Shown: positions 1-6,949 of the stretch, one piece after another
Numbering within the stretch: position 1 is the first letter of the stretch
Layout: each line of letters begins with the position of its first letter
Source: Candidatus Atribacter hydrocarboniphilus
GTDB taxonomy: Bacteria; Atribacterota; Atribacteria; Atribacterales; Atribacteraceae
Length of the DNA stretch: 15,518 nucleotides
Reading direction: 5' to 3'
Assembly: GCA_003542295.1 (NCBI GenBank)
Contig: DPKX01000184.1
Location: forward strand, 1-15,518
Program-made: the position numbers and the translations under genes
The notes under the pieces: model-generated
The model's input: the letters and a program-made list of their open reading frames with translations, nothing else
Told to the model about the DNA's origin: nothing
Database searches by the model: none

Positions 1-1
1 A

Positions 2-58
2 GGAGAACTAAAAGTATTCTGTGATGCTGCTGGAATTGAGTGGGAAGTTGTTCATTAA
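2..58 (+). CDS. 3' end of an unidentified gene, possibly a sugar isomerase (partial)
   Basis: An open frame enters from the left edge and stops at TAA 56-58, giving an 18-residue tail ending in AAGIEWEVVH. The pattern of an acidic/hydrophobic helix followed by 'GIE' and a short beta strand resembles the C-terminal tail of arabinose/fucose-type sugar isomerases. That would suit the rhamnulokinase-like gene downstream, but so short a tail cannot prove the family. The 132-bp gap to the next gene has no convincing terminator. Confidence 0.3.
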   Translation, partial: GELKVFCDAAGIEWEVVH

Positions 59-190
59 AAAGAATAATTTATATATCACTACAAAAAACTAAAAAAGATA
101 AATGAGGGGACCATTAGTATACTTTAAAAAAGACAATTAAGAGGAAGGGTTTGAGATTTCTATGGCAGTTAGGTTGGAGGAAGAGTTGTA

Positions 191-1684
191 ATGGAAAAAA
201 AATATCTGATATTTGATTTTGGTGCCAGTAACGGCAGAGCTATGGTTGCTCATTTTGATGGGAAAAGGGTAACAATGGATGTTACCCATCGGTTTGAACA
301 TGGTCCAGTATATGTGACTGAAACGTTATATTGGGATATTCTCCACTTGTTTTCTGAACTGATAAATGGATTACAGGCTTCTTTATCAAAATACCCTGAT
401 ATTCAATCTTTAGCAATTTCTACCTGGGGATGTGATTTTGGTTTTATTGATGAACGAGGAAAATTGGTTTCAAATCCAGTAACCTATCGTGATAAAAATC
501 GTCATGACCGCTCCAAGCTTTTATATGATGTTCTTCCTCAGAGAGAATTATTTGAGCTTTCAGCAGGTTCAACCAATGAAATAATGGGCATCTTTCAACT
601 TTTTTCCTTTAAATATGAAAATGCTTTAGAATTAAGAAGCGGGCGGAAAATGCTCATGATACCCGATTTATTAAATTATTTTTTAACTGGAAGAGCCTGT
701 AACGAATACACGAATGCGACTATGACACTTTTATGCAATCAGTATGAACGGACCTGGGAAAAAAAGATTCTTAACCGAATTGACATTTCTCCGTCAATTC
801 TGAATGAAATGGTTATGCCTGGTGAGCGAATTGGCGAAATTCAATCGAGCATTTGCGACCAATTTGGGGTTCATCCCATTCCAGTAATTGTTCCTGCAAC
901 CCATGATACTGCATCAGCGGTTGCAGGTATTCCAGTTGTTGATGAAGGAAAGCATTGGGCTTTTATAAGCCTTGGAACCTGGGGAATTATGGGTATGCAA
1001 ACCGACCAGCCAATTATATCCGATCAAGTTTTTTCGTCGGATTTTGGAAACAACGCTATCCCAGAAGGAAAAAATATGTTGGTGAAATATATAACATCAT
1101 TATGGATTATCCAGCAATGTCGGAATCGTTGGAGAAATGAATATGGAAAAGATTTAAATTGGGACGAAATTGTTCAGGCTTCGGTTCAAGCGGGACCATC
1201 TAAAACCTTTATTGATGTTGATAATCCGCTTTTTGGTTTGCCTCAAGCAGATATGCCTAAAGTTATTCAAGAAGATTGCCGGCAAAGAGGTCAGAAAATA
1301 CCTGATTCAATGGGTGATATAGCTCGTTGTTTTTATGAAAGTCTGACCTTGAAATTTCGATACAATTTGGAATTACTCGAAGAAATGAGTGGACATCGTC
1401 TTGAACTCCTCCATATTGTTGGTGGAGGAACTCAGAACAAAACCCTCTGTCAATGGATTGCCGATGCAAAGGGAATCCCAGTCATAGCCGGACCGACTGA
1501 GACAACATCGATGGGAAATTTAATTATGCAGTTAAAAGCCGATGGAGGGGTAAAAAACTTAAGAGAAGGGAGGGAAATATCACTTCGTTCTTCAAAAATT
1601 GATCGATATGAACCAGGAGAAAAAAAATACTGGGATAGTGCTTATGAAAAATATATCCATCTCATGCCAAGACATGAAAAATAA
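191..1684 (+). CDS. rhaB: FGGY carbohydrate kinase, rhamnulokinase-like
   Basis: Predicted cytosolic ATP-dependent kinase of a deoxy-ketose such as L-rhamnulose or L-fuculose, giving the 1-phosphate. The 497-residue length is usual for the FGGY family. The N-terminal ATPase loop reads DFGASNGR (residues 9-16), the form typical of rhamnulokinases rather than glycerol or xylulose kinases. STWGCDFGFID and the 'PVTYRD' stretch also fit RhaB. The likely catalytic base is Asp239 in THDTASAV, and the second ATPase-fold glycine motif is IVGGGTQN in the C-terminal half, followed by TSMGN. GGAGG at 176-180 lies 10 nt before the ATG and supports this start. It sits between a possible isomerase tail and a TIM-barrel isomerase, so it looks like part of a sugar-entry module beside the microcompartment locus. 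Family is clear; exact substrate is inferred. Confidence 0.85.
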   Translation: MEKKYLIFDFGASNGRAMVAHFDGKRVTMDVTHRFEHGPVYVTETLYWDILHLFSELINGLQASLSKYPDIQSLAISTWGCDFGFIDERGKLVSNPVTYRDKNRHDRSKLLYDVLPQRELFELSAGSTNEIMGIFQLFSFKYENALELRSGRKMLMIPDLLNYFLTGRACNEYTNATMTLLCNQYERTWEKKILNRIDISPSILNEMVMPGERIGEIQSSICDQFGVHPIPVIVPATHDTASAVAGIPVVDEGKHWAFISLGTWGIMGMQTDQPIISDQVFSSDFGNNAIPEGKNMLVKYITSLWIIQQCRNRWRNEYGKDLNWDEIVQASVQAGPSKTFIDVDNPLFGLPQADMPKVIQEDCRQRGQKIPDSMGDIARCFYESLTLKFRYNLELLEEMSGHRLELLHIVGGGTQNKTLCQWIADAKGIPVIAGPTETTSMGNLIMQLKADGGVKNLREGREISLRSSKIDRYEPGEKKYWDSAYEKYIHLMPRHEK

Positions 1685-1766
1685 CCTGGTATTTTCCATT
1701 TGGAAGGGCTTTTATAACGATAAATATTGTTGAATCTTCTCGAATATTTGATTGGAGAACTCCATA

Positions 1767-2945
1767 ATGTATCCTAAAATTTATTTAACATTAGATAATT
1801 GTTTTGGTATAAAAAGATGGACTGAACCTGAAGACTGGATGAGGATTTCAAAAGAGATTGGGATTTCTTATATTGAGGCAAGTACTGATAACGAATGTGA
1901 TCCTTTTTATGGGGGGAAAGATTATCTAAAAGATTGGGTTCAAAAAGTAGAAGAAAGCCAAAAAAAGCACAAATCGAAGATTGCCAATTTTTTTACTGGA
2001 TACTCTACTTACCGCACCTTGGGTTTGCTTCATCCTGATCGAAGGATTCGTGAACGTTTGGTTAACGAATGGTTCAAAGAAATCATTCAGGTAGCTTCTT
2101 CTTTAAATGCTGGATTAGGCTTTTTTGTTCATGCTTTTTCTGAACCTACCCTTCAAGATCCCGATATCTATCGAGAAACCAAAAATCTTCTTTTTGACAC
2201 AATTTCTCATTTAGTTAAGTTTGCTTCGAGTCAATCACCAGTTATTCTTATGCTTGAACAGATGTATAGCCCTCATCAATATCCTTGGACTATAAGCGGC
2301 ACTTTTGAATATTTAAAAGAGGTATTTAAAAGATCAAAATTACCTTCTTATATTGCCCTTGATACCGGGCACATGGTTGGTCAAGGTCGTTTTTTTCGAC
2401 CAAACCAAGAACAGTTAGAAGAGTTATTTTCAGATATTCGCGACAATGAGTTGTTAACGAACTATTGGCTTGGTTCTAATTCAATCAGAAAACTGGTAAT
2501 TGAAAGCAGAAAATCATCATTTCTTTTTAAACCAACTTTCTTAGACCTCATTGAAACCGAAATGGATCGGTATTCTTATCTATTTGCTGAACCAATTGAT
2601 GGTGACCTTTATTCTTGGCTTAGTTTGTTGGGATGTTATTCACCAATTATTCATTTGCAACAAACGAATGGGAAAACATCCTCTCATCAGCCCTTTACTC
2701 GGGAGAATAATTTGAAGGGTATTGTTCATCCGAAAAAAGTTCTGCAAGCTATTGCCAGTTCTTATGAAAAGCCTGAGAACCCGCTTTTGCCCCCACGTTG
2801 CAAAGCGATTTATTTAACGTTTGAAATATTTAATAGCTCTATTGACTACCCACAGCAAATTGTTGATCGATTAAAAGAATCTGTTGAGTTTTGGAGAGAA
2901 TATATTCCCCAAGATGGTTTATCTTTGGACGTGTTGTTGAAATAA
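1767..2945 (+). CDS. Sugar (phosphate) isomerase/epimerase, xylose-isomerase-like TIM barrel
   Basis: A 392-residue cytosolic protein without signal peptide. It has the metal-site layout of the AP-endonuclease-2 / xylose-isomerase-like barrel: Glu164 in LMLEQMYSP, Asp199 and His202 in ALDTGHMVG, His296 in IHLQQTNG and Glu353 in YLTFEIF. These would bind a divalent metal and carry out aldose-ketose isomerisation or C3 epimerisation. An in-frame TTG at 1752 would add five residues, but GGAGAA at 1754-1759 is correctly placed for ATG 1767, so I use the ATG. The protein is longer than typical 280-300 residue tagatose/psicose epimerases, with extra sequence between the Asp and His ligands. It follows the rhamnulokinase-like gene by about 80 bp, so a shared transcript is plausible. 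The substrate is not recognisable. Confidence 0.7.
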   Translation: MYPKIYLTLDNCFGIKRWTEPEDWMRISKEIGISYIEASTDNECDPFYGGKDYLKDWVQKVEESQKKHKSKIANFFTGYSTYRTLGLLHPDRRIRERLVNEWFKEIIQVASSLNAGLGFFVHAFSEPTLQDPDIYRETKNLLFDTISHLVKFASSQSPVILMLEQMYSPHQYPWTISGTFEYLKEVFKRSKLPSYIALDTGHMVGQGRFFRPNQEQLEELFSDIRDNELLTNYWLGSNSIRKLVIESRKSSFLFKPTFLDLIETEMDRYSYLFAEPIDGDLYSWLSLLGCYSPIIHLQQTNGKTSSHQPFTRENNLKGIVHPKKVLQAIASSYEKPENPLLPPRCKAIYLTFEIFNSSIDYPQQIVDRLKESVEFWREYIPQDGLSLDVLLK

Positions 2946-2974
2946 AAGCAATAAAAATTTTAATTTTATTACTA

Positions 2975-3003
2975 TTGACTTTATTTTTTGTTTCTGTTAG
3001 ATT
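2975..3003 (+). promoter_or_regulatory. Candidate sigma-70 promoter for the BMC operon
   Basis: TTGACT (2975-2980) is separated by 17 nt from TAGATT (2998-3003), 5/6 and 4/6 matches to the -35 and -10 consensus. Initiation near 3010 would leave a leader of about 240 nt before the BMC-H start. In sequence this A/T-rich, chance matches are common, so this is tentative. Confidence 0.35.
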
Positions 3004-3182
3004 AATTACAGTAGATGTTATTATTATAACATTAATAAAATTTAAATCGCTATAGAAATGAAGAAAACCTTTTTTAAACAAACAGAAATAATGGGTGTTT
3101 TTATAAAGATAAATGCTGTATTTATATTCATAAAGAGTAAAAAATGAAGTTGTATATAGTTTAGCCTTTAAATAGTTTAAAA

Positions 3183-3205
3183 AAATGCTAATAGTTAAAG
3201 CATTT
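3183..3205. repeat. Perfect 7-bp inverted repeat, possible operator or leader hairpin
   Basis: AAATGCT (3183-3189) and AGCATTT (3199-3205) are exact reverse complements separated by 9 nt, ending 27 nt before the BMC-H ribosome-binding site. A third AAATGCT occurs at 3111-3117, inside a second small inverted repeat (ATAAAT 3109-3114, ATTTAT 3120-3125). It could be a repressor site or an mRNA hairpin. No regulator gene is in the window. Confidence 0.3.
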
Positions 3206-3248
3206 AATTAATATTAAGAAAACCATATTATGAGGAGAAGTGAGAAGA

Positions 3249-3566
3249 ATGGATATTTACACCGATGCCTTAGGTATGATTGAAACTCGTGGTTTTGCAG
3301 CAATGGTTGAAGCATCTGATGCTATGGTAAAAGCTGCTCGGGTCGAGCTGGTTGGTTATGAAAAAACTGGTGGTGGATACGTCACAGCAATCATTCGTGG
3401 TGACGTGGCTGCAGTGCGTGCTGCACTTGACGCCGGCCAGTCAGCTTCTGAAAAGATTGGTGAAGTGATCTCTGTTCATATTATTCCTCGTCCACATGCC
3501 AATGTTGATGACGTGCTTCCATTGGGAAGAGGTCAGGCAAAGAGCTCTTCGAAAGTTGTTTTTTGA
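3249..3566 (+). CDS. BMC-H hexameric shell protein (PduA/EutM/CcmK family)
   Basis: Main hexagonal facet protein of the microcompartment shell. The 105-residue protein has a single BMC domain: GMIETRGF near residue 9, the hexamer-edge lysine in [10 protein letters not shown] (Lys28), [10 protein letters not shown] with the pore loop at residues 40-43, IIRGDVAAV, and [11 protein letters not shown] near the end. The usual pore sequence in PduA/EutM is I-G-S-G; here it is T-G-G-G, so the pore chemistry differs. A GTG at 3240 is in frame, but only 2 nt separate it from AGGAG 3233-3237, so ATG 3249 is the better start. It is the only BMC-H gene in the window and first of the shell/enzyme run. Its middle (about 3330-3440) is visibly richer in G/C than its neighbours, fitting a highly expressed gene. 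Confidence 0.95.
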   Translation: MDIYTDALGMIETRGFAAMVEASDAMVKAARVELVGYEKTGGGYVTAIIRGDVAAVRAALDAGQSASEKIGEVISVHIIPRPHANVDDVLPLGRGQAKSSSKVVF

Positions 3567-3577
3567 AAGGCAGAAAA

Positions 3578-3880
3578 ATGATATTAGCGAAAGTAATTGG
3601 AAATGTTGTATCCACAAGAAAAGAACCCAAAATTGAAGGTATAAAGTTCCTGCTCTTGGAAAAGATTAATCCGACGACATTACAAGGTAGTGGAGATTAC
3701 CTAGTAGCTATGGATAGTGTTGGGGCTGGAATTGGTGAAGTTGTTTTCTATGTTGCTGGGAGCAGTTCCCGAATGACAGCAGTAACTGAAGGTAAACCAA
3801 GTGATGCAACTATTGTAGCAATAGTAGATGCCATCGAAATAAAAGGGTCATACGCCTATCAAAAAGATCAAAGCGGATAA
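3578..3880 (+). CDS. BMC-P pentameric vertex protein 1 (EutN/CcmL/PduN family)
   Basis: Pentamer-forming protein that caps the twelve vertices of the shell. It is 100 residues long, with the family's opening beta strand ILAKVIGNVVSTRK, a second strand around KFLLLEKI, the AMDSVGAGIGEVVFYVAG block, GSSSR, and a closing IVAIVDAIEI strand. An upstream in-frame TTG at 3563 is rejected because AAAGG at 3566-3570 fits ATG 3578. It starts 11 nt after the BMC-H stop, so the two are co-transcribed. Its first 23 bases differ by only one base from those of the fourth BMC-P gene (8677), indicating relatedness by duplication or shared selection. Confidence 0.93.
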   Translation: MILAKVIGNVVSTRKEPKIEGIKFLLLEKINPTTLQGSGDYLVAMDSVGAGIGEVVFYVAGSSSRMTAVTEGKPSDATIVAIVDAIEIKGSYAYQKDQSG

Positions 3881-3895
3881 AAAAAAGAGGCAAAG

Positions 3896-4189
3896 ATGAA
3901 TTTTGGAAAAGTTCTTGGAACAGTAGTAAGTACCCAAAAAAATGATGGAATACAGGGGAAAAGATACCTTTTGGTCCAGTCATGTCAGCCGAATGGCGAT
4001 TTGCTTAATGAGTTCCATGTGGCCATTGATTTGGTTGGTTCTGGGCATGGTGAAATGGTGCTAATATCCCAAGGAAGCTCGGCACGTCAAACCCGAGATA
4101 CCTATCAAAAAGCGGTTGATTGCGTGATTATAGGGATTGTTGATTTGGTCGAAGGTAATAATCAATTTTTATATCGGAAAAATAAATAA
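3896..4189 (+). CDS. BMC-P pentameric vertex protein 2 (EutN/CcmL/PduN family)
   Basis: A second vertex protein, 97 residues, with the same fold markers: FGKVLGTVVSTQK at the N terminus, RYLLVQSC, AIDLVGSGHGEMVLIS, then QGSSARQT and the terminal VIIGIVDLVEG strand. The gap from the previous stop is 15 nt and carries AGAGG as ribosome-binding site. The C-terminal extension after the last strand (residues 87-97) is short and basic. With 3578, 8402 and 8677 it makes four BMC-P paralogues, which may occupy different vertices or form mixed pentamers; the sequence alone cannot decide. Confidence 0.92.
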   Translation: MNFGKVLGTVVSTQKNDGIQGKRYLLVQSCQPNGDLLNEFHVAIDLVGSGHGEMVLISQGSSARQTRDTYQKAVDCVIIGIVDLVEGNNQFLYRKNK

Positions 4190-4200
4190 AATTGGATGAT

Positions 4201-5529
4201 ATGATAATGGATTTGATTGAAACCATTAAGCAGATGGGTGTTGTTGGAGCAGGAGGGGCAGGTTTCCCTACTCATGTCAAGATTGAAAATCAAGTAGAAA
4301 TAGTGATAGCTAATGGCACCGAATGCGAGCCTCTTTTATTCAATGATAAATATATATTAAACGAACATGGGGATGATGTTATCCAGGGCTTAAAGCTTGT
4401 TTTGCAAGCTACTGGTGCTAAAAAAGGAATCATCGCCCTGAAAAAAAAGCAAGTTCAGATCGTGGAACGGATAAAGTCTATCATTACTGATCAGGATAAC
4501 ATAACTCTTGCTTTACTTGATGATTTTTATCCAGCTGGAGATGAACTGATTTTAGTTTATATGGTAACTGGGAGAGTTATTTCTCAAGGCCAGCTTCCAA
4601 CGTCAGTAGGATGTTTGGTAAGCAATGTAGAAACACTCAGGAATATTTATTTTGCTACTTTAGGGAAACCGGTTATCAGGCGTACCTTAACTTGCATTGG
4701 TGAAGTTAGGGAACCCTCGGTGGTCATAGCTCGGATTGGGATGTCGATAGGAGAGGTAATCTCCGAATGTGGTGGGGTTTTAGTTGAGGATCTTGCGGTG
4801 ATCGTTGGAGGTCCAATGATGGGTTATGTTGAAAAAGACTTAAATTTTCCAATAACTAAAACCATGACCGGATTGATTGTACTCCCCGAGGATCATTTTT
4901 TAGTACGTAAGAAAAGCATGCCTATGTCGTGGGTTGTCAAGCAAAGCAAGGCTGCCTGTTGTCAGTGCACCTATTGTACTGAATTATGTCCAAGGTATCT
5001 TTTAGGCCATGAGCTATATCCTCATAAAATTATGAGAAATATCAATTTTGGTTTAGATGTTCCACCGGAAGTGATAGAGAATGCATTTTTGTGCAGTGAA
5101 TGTGGTTTGTGCGAAGTTTTTGCGTGTCCAATGGATCTTTCACCTCGAATGGTTAACCATGCCATTAAAACCAGTTTGACTGAAGCGAACTATCGTCCTC
5201 AATTAACAGTAAAAAACCAGCAAAATAGAGTGAATGATCTTATTAATAGAAAAATTCCTGTTTCAAGAATTAAAGAGAGACTTCATATTAGTCGCTATGA
5301 CCAGAAAGAAATTAAATCAGCCATTGAAACCATTCCCAAACGAGTTGAAATTTTATTGAAACAACATATAGGTGATAACTCAATTCCAGTTGTCAGTGAA
5401 GATGACCTGGTTGAAGAAGGTGCTCTTATTGGTGAGATTCCATCTGGAAGTCTTGGAGCCAGGGTGCATGCTAGTATTTCTGGTCGGGTAACCTTCGTTA
5501 ATAATGAGAGAGTCATCATAAAAGGATAG
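4201..5529 (+). CDS. pduS: PduS-like flavin/iron-sulfur oxidoreductase (RnfC-type)
   Basis: Electron-transfer protein of the PduS/RnfC family. GVVGAGGAGFPTHVK near the N terminus (residues 13-27) and NGTECEPLLFND are the nucleotide/flavin-binding signatures. The middle carries two 4Fe-4S motifs: C253-xx-C256-xx-C259-xxx-C263, and C298-xx-C301-xx-C304-x4-C309. A C-terminal barrel/SLBB-like region ends in SGRVTFVNNERVIIKG. About 443 residues is normal for PduS. The start is uncertain: TTG 4192, ATG 4201 and ATG 4207 are all in frame, and the only weak ribosome-binding signal is GGA at 4194-4196. In Salmonella PduS reduces cobalamin and pairs with PduT. Here there is no B12 enzyme, so the likelier role is to oxidise NADH in or at the shell and pass electrons out through the BMC-T encoded next. 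Confidence 0.88.
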   Translation: MIMDLIETIKQMGVVGAGGAGFPTHVKIENQVEIVIANGTECEPLLFNDKYILNEHGDDVIQGLKLVLQATGAKKGIIALKKKQVQIVERIKSIITDQDNITLALLDDFYPAGDELILVYMVTGRVISQGQLPTSVGCLVSNVETLRNIYFATLGKPVIRRTLTCIGEVREPSVVIARIGMSIGEVISECGGVLVEDLAVIVGGPMMGYVEKDLNFPITKTMTGLIVLPEDHFLVRKKSMPMSWVVKQSKAACCQCTYCTELCPRYLLGHELYPHKIMRNINFGLDVPPEVIENAFLCSECGLCEVFACPMDLSPRMVNHAIKTSLTEANYRPQLTVKNQQNRVNDLINRKIPVSRIKERLHISRYDQKEIKSAIETIPKRVEILLKQHIGDNSIPVVSEDDLVEEGALIGEIPSGSLGARVHASISGRVTFVNNERVIIKG

Positions 5530-5544
5530 AGGGAACTGAATATT

Positions 5545-6099
5545 ATGGGAATTATTGTTTTAGGAGTTCTGGAACTCAACAGCATTGCTGTGGGATTACA
5601 AACATTAGATGGGATGATAAAGGCTGCGCCGATCCGAATTATTGACGCTAAAACCATTTGTCCGGGAAAGTTTGTTGTTATTGTGAGTGGAGAGGTTGCA
5701 GCCGTTGATGCGGCCCTATCTCGAGGGAAGGAGATAGGAGGAGGATATGTTGTTGATGAGCTTTTTATCCCAAATCTCCATGCCCAGGTAATTCCAGCAA
5801 TAACCGGAGCAGTTGAATGTGAAATCTGGGATGCAGTAGCTGTAATTGAATCTTTTTCCGTAGTAGCTAGTATTAGTGCGGCTGATGTTGCAGCTAAAAC
5901 CGCCAGTGTTTTAGTAAGTGAAGTTCGTTTGGCTACTGGTATGGGAGGGAAGTCTTACATAAAAATAATTGGTGACATCCATGAAGTTGAAGCAGCTGTT
6001 CATGCTGCAGTTGAAGTTATTAGTGGAAAGGGTCTTCTTTGTAAAGAAGTCATTATTCCCAATCCTGATCCAGGTATTCGGAATTATTTTATTTTTTAA
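5545..6099 (+). CDS. pduT: BMC-T tandem-domain shell protein, PduT-like with Fe-S pore cysteine
   Basis: Trimeric pseudohexamer shell protein of 184 residues made of two fused BMC domains (about 1-90 and 95-175). The first domain has GVLELNSIAVGL and AKTICPGKFVV; Cys39 matches the PduT cysteine (Cys38 in Salmonella) that, three per trimer, holds a 4Fe-4S cluster in the central pore. The second domain has AVIESFSVVASISAAD, TGMGGKSYIKIIGDI, and ends with VIIPNPDPGI. GAGGG at 5528-5533 precedes the ATG, overlapping the end of the pduS-like gene. The adjacent PduS-like gene suggests the pair forms an electron conduit across the shell. Family and cysteine are seen directly; the cluster and the conduit are inferred. 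Confidence 0.93.
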   Translation: MGIIVLGVLELNSIAVGLQTLDGMIKAAPIRIIDAKTICPGKFVVIVSGEVAAVDAALSRGKEIGGGYVVDELFIPNLHAQVIPAITGAVECEIWDAVAVIESFSVVASISAADVAAKTASVLVSEVRLATGMGGKSYIKIIGDIHEVEAAVHAAVEVISGKGLLCKEVIIPNPDPGIRNYFIF

Positions 6100-6116
6100 T
6101 TATAAGGTGGTTTATT

Positions 6117-6899
6117 TTGCGTAAGTTTCTTATGGCAGCCAACTGGAAAATGAATATGTATCGCCAGGAAGCACTTGAGCTCATAAGAGGAATTATTGAG
6201 CAAACCAAGCTTTCTCCGTCTGTCGATATTATGGTAGCTCCACCTTTTACGGTTTTAGAAACGGTAAATGGTGAGATTCAAAATACTCAAATTCGATTAG
6301 GAGCTCAGGATGTCTTTTATGAAGAATCCGGCGCTTACACCGGAGAAATATCTCCAGGAATGATTTTAGATGCTGGTTGCACTTATGTCATTATTGGTCA
6401 CTCAGAGCGAAGGCAATATTTTCATGAGACTGATGAAATTATAAATAAAAAAGTTACTGCTGCTTTAAAAAATCATCTTATACCAATTTTATGCGTTGGG
6501 GAAACATGGGAAGAGAGAAAGCAAGGGAGAACCTTTTTGGTTCTTAACCAGCAAATCCTTTTCGGTTTGCAGGGTATTGATAATGAGAAGTTATCTTCGA
6601 TTATTGTTGCCTATGAACCGGTTTGGGCTATTGGAACGGGGAAAAGTGCAACCAAAGAACAGATTCAAGAAGCTCATGCTTACCTACGTGGTGTCATAAA
6701 AGAATTTACCTCATCGAATGAAATGGCTTTTAACATTCGAATTTTATACGGAGGGAGCATGAATCCCAAAAACGCTCAAGAAATTCTTAGCCAAAAAGAC
6801 GTTGACGGAGGATTAATAGGGGGAGCAAGTTTAAATATTGATAGTTTCAGTTCTCTGGTTCAGATAGCTGAAAATGTGCAAAAAGACAAAAAACAGTAG
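6117..6899 (+). CDS. tpiA: Triosephosphate isomerase
   Basis: Interconverts dihydroxyacetone phosphate and glyceraldehyde 3-phosphate. At 260 residues it is a full-length TIM with all active-site parts: Asn9 and Lys11 in AANWKMN, His95 in IGHSERR, the base Glu167 in AYEPVWAIGTG with its phosphate-gripping loop, and YGGSMNP plus DGGLIGGASL near the C terminus. Translation most likely begins at TTG 6117, because AAGGTGG at 6104-6110 is ideally spaced and the next ATG would remove part of the first beta strand. There is no N-terminal extension, so it is probably cytosolic rather than cargo. Its place between shell and aldehyde dehydrogenase genes suggests it handles the triose phosphate released by the DeoC aldolase of this locus. 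Confidence 0.97.
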   Translation: MRKFLMAANWKMNMYRQEALELIRGIIEQTKLSPSVDIMVAPPFTVLETVNGEIQNTQIRLGAQDVFYEESGAYTGEISPGMILDAGCTYVIIGHSERRQYFHETDEIINKKVTAALKNHLIPILCVGETWEERKQGRTFLVLNQQILFGLQGIDNEKLSSIIVAYEPVWAIGTGKSATKEQIQEAHAYLRGVIKEFTSSNEMAFNIRILYGGSMNPKNAQEILSQKDVDGGLIGGASLNIDSFSSLVQIAENVQKDKKQ

Positions 6900-6949
6900 T
6901 AAATTGCTCATATTTTTAAAAAATTTAAAAAATCTATAGGTGGTCATCA

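Larger units (their letters stand above)
2946..3248. other. 303-bp AT-rich intergenic region upstream of the BMC operon
   Basis: There is no credible gene here. It starts with an all-A/T inverted repeat (AATAAAA 2950-2956, TTTTATT 2964-2970) that could weakly terminate the upstream transcript. It then contains a candidate sigma-70 promoter at 2975-3003. Further on are three copies of the 7-mer AAATGCT or its complement (3111, 3183, 3199), two of which form an inverted repeat. The ribosome-binding site AGGAG lies at 3233-3237. It is probably the control region and 5' leader of the microcompartment operon. Confidence 0.6.

Noticed and set aside
955..1140. 61-codon alternative-frame open reading frame within the kinase gene
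   Set aside because: Shadow of the rhamnulokinase-like gene; no start signal and composition follows the true frame.
2839..3081. 80-codon minus-strand frame over the intergenic region
   Set aside because: Low-complexity I/K/N-rich translation expected from AT-rich DNA; overlaps the isomerase end and has no credible start.
3240..3248. GTG start for the BMC-H gene
   Set aside because: Only 2 nt from AGGAG and adds three residues not typical of the family; ATG 3249 is well spaced.
5295..5657. 120-codon open frame on the minus strand
   Set aside because: It lies over the pduS-like 3' end and the BMC-T start, has no ribosome-binding site or recognisable family, and the + strand genes are certain.
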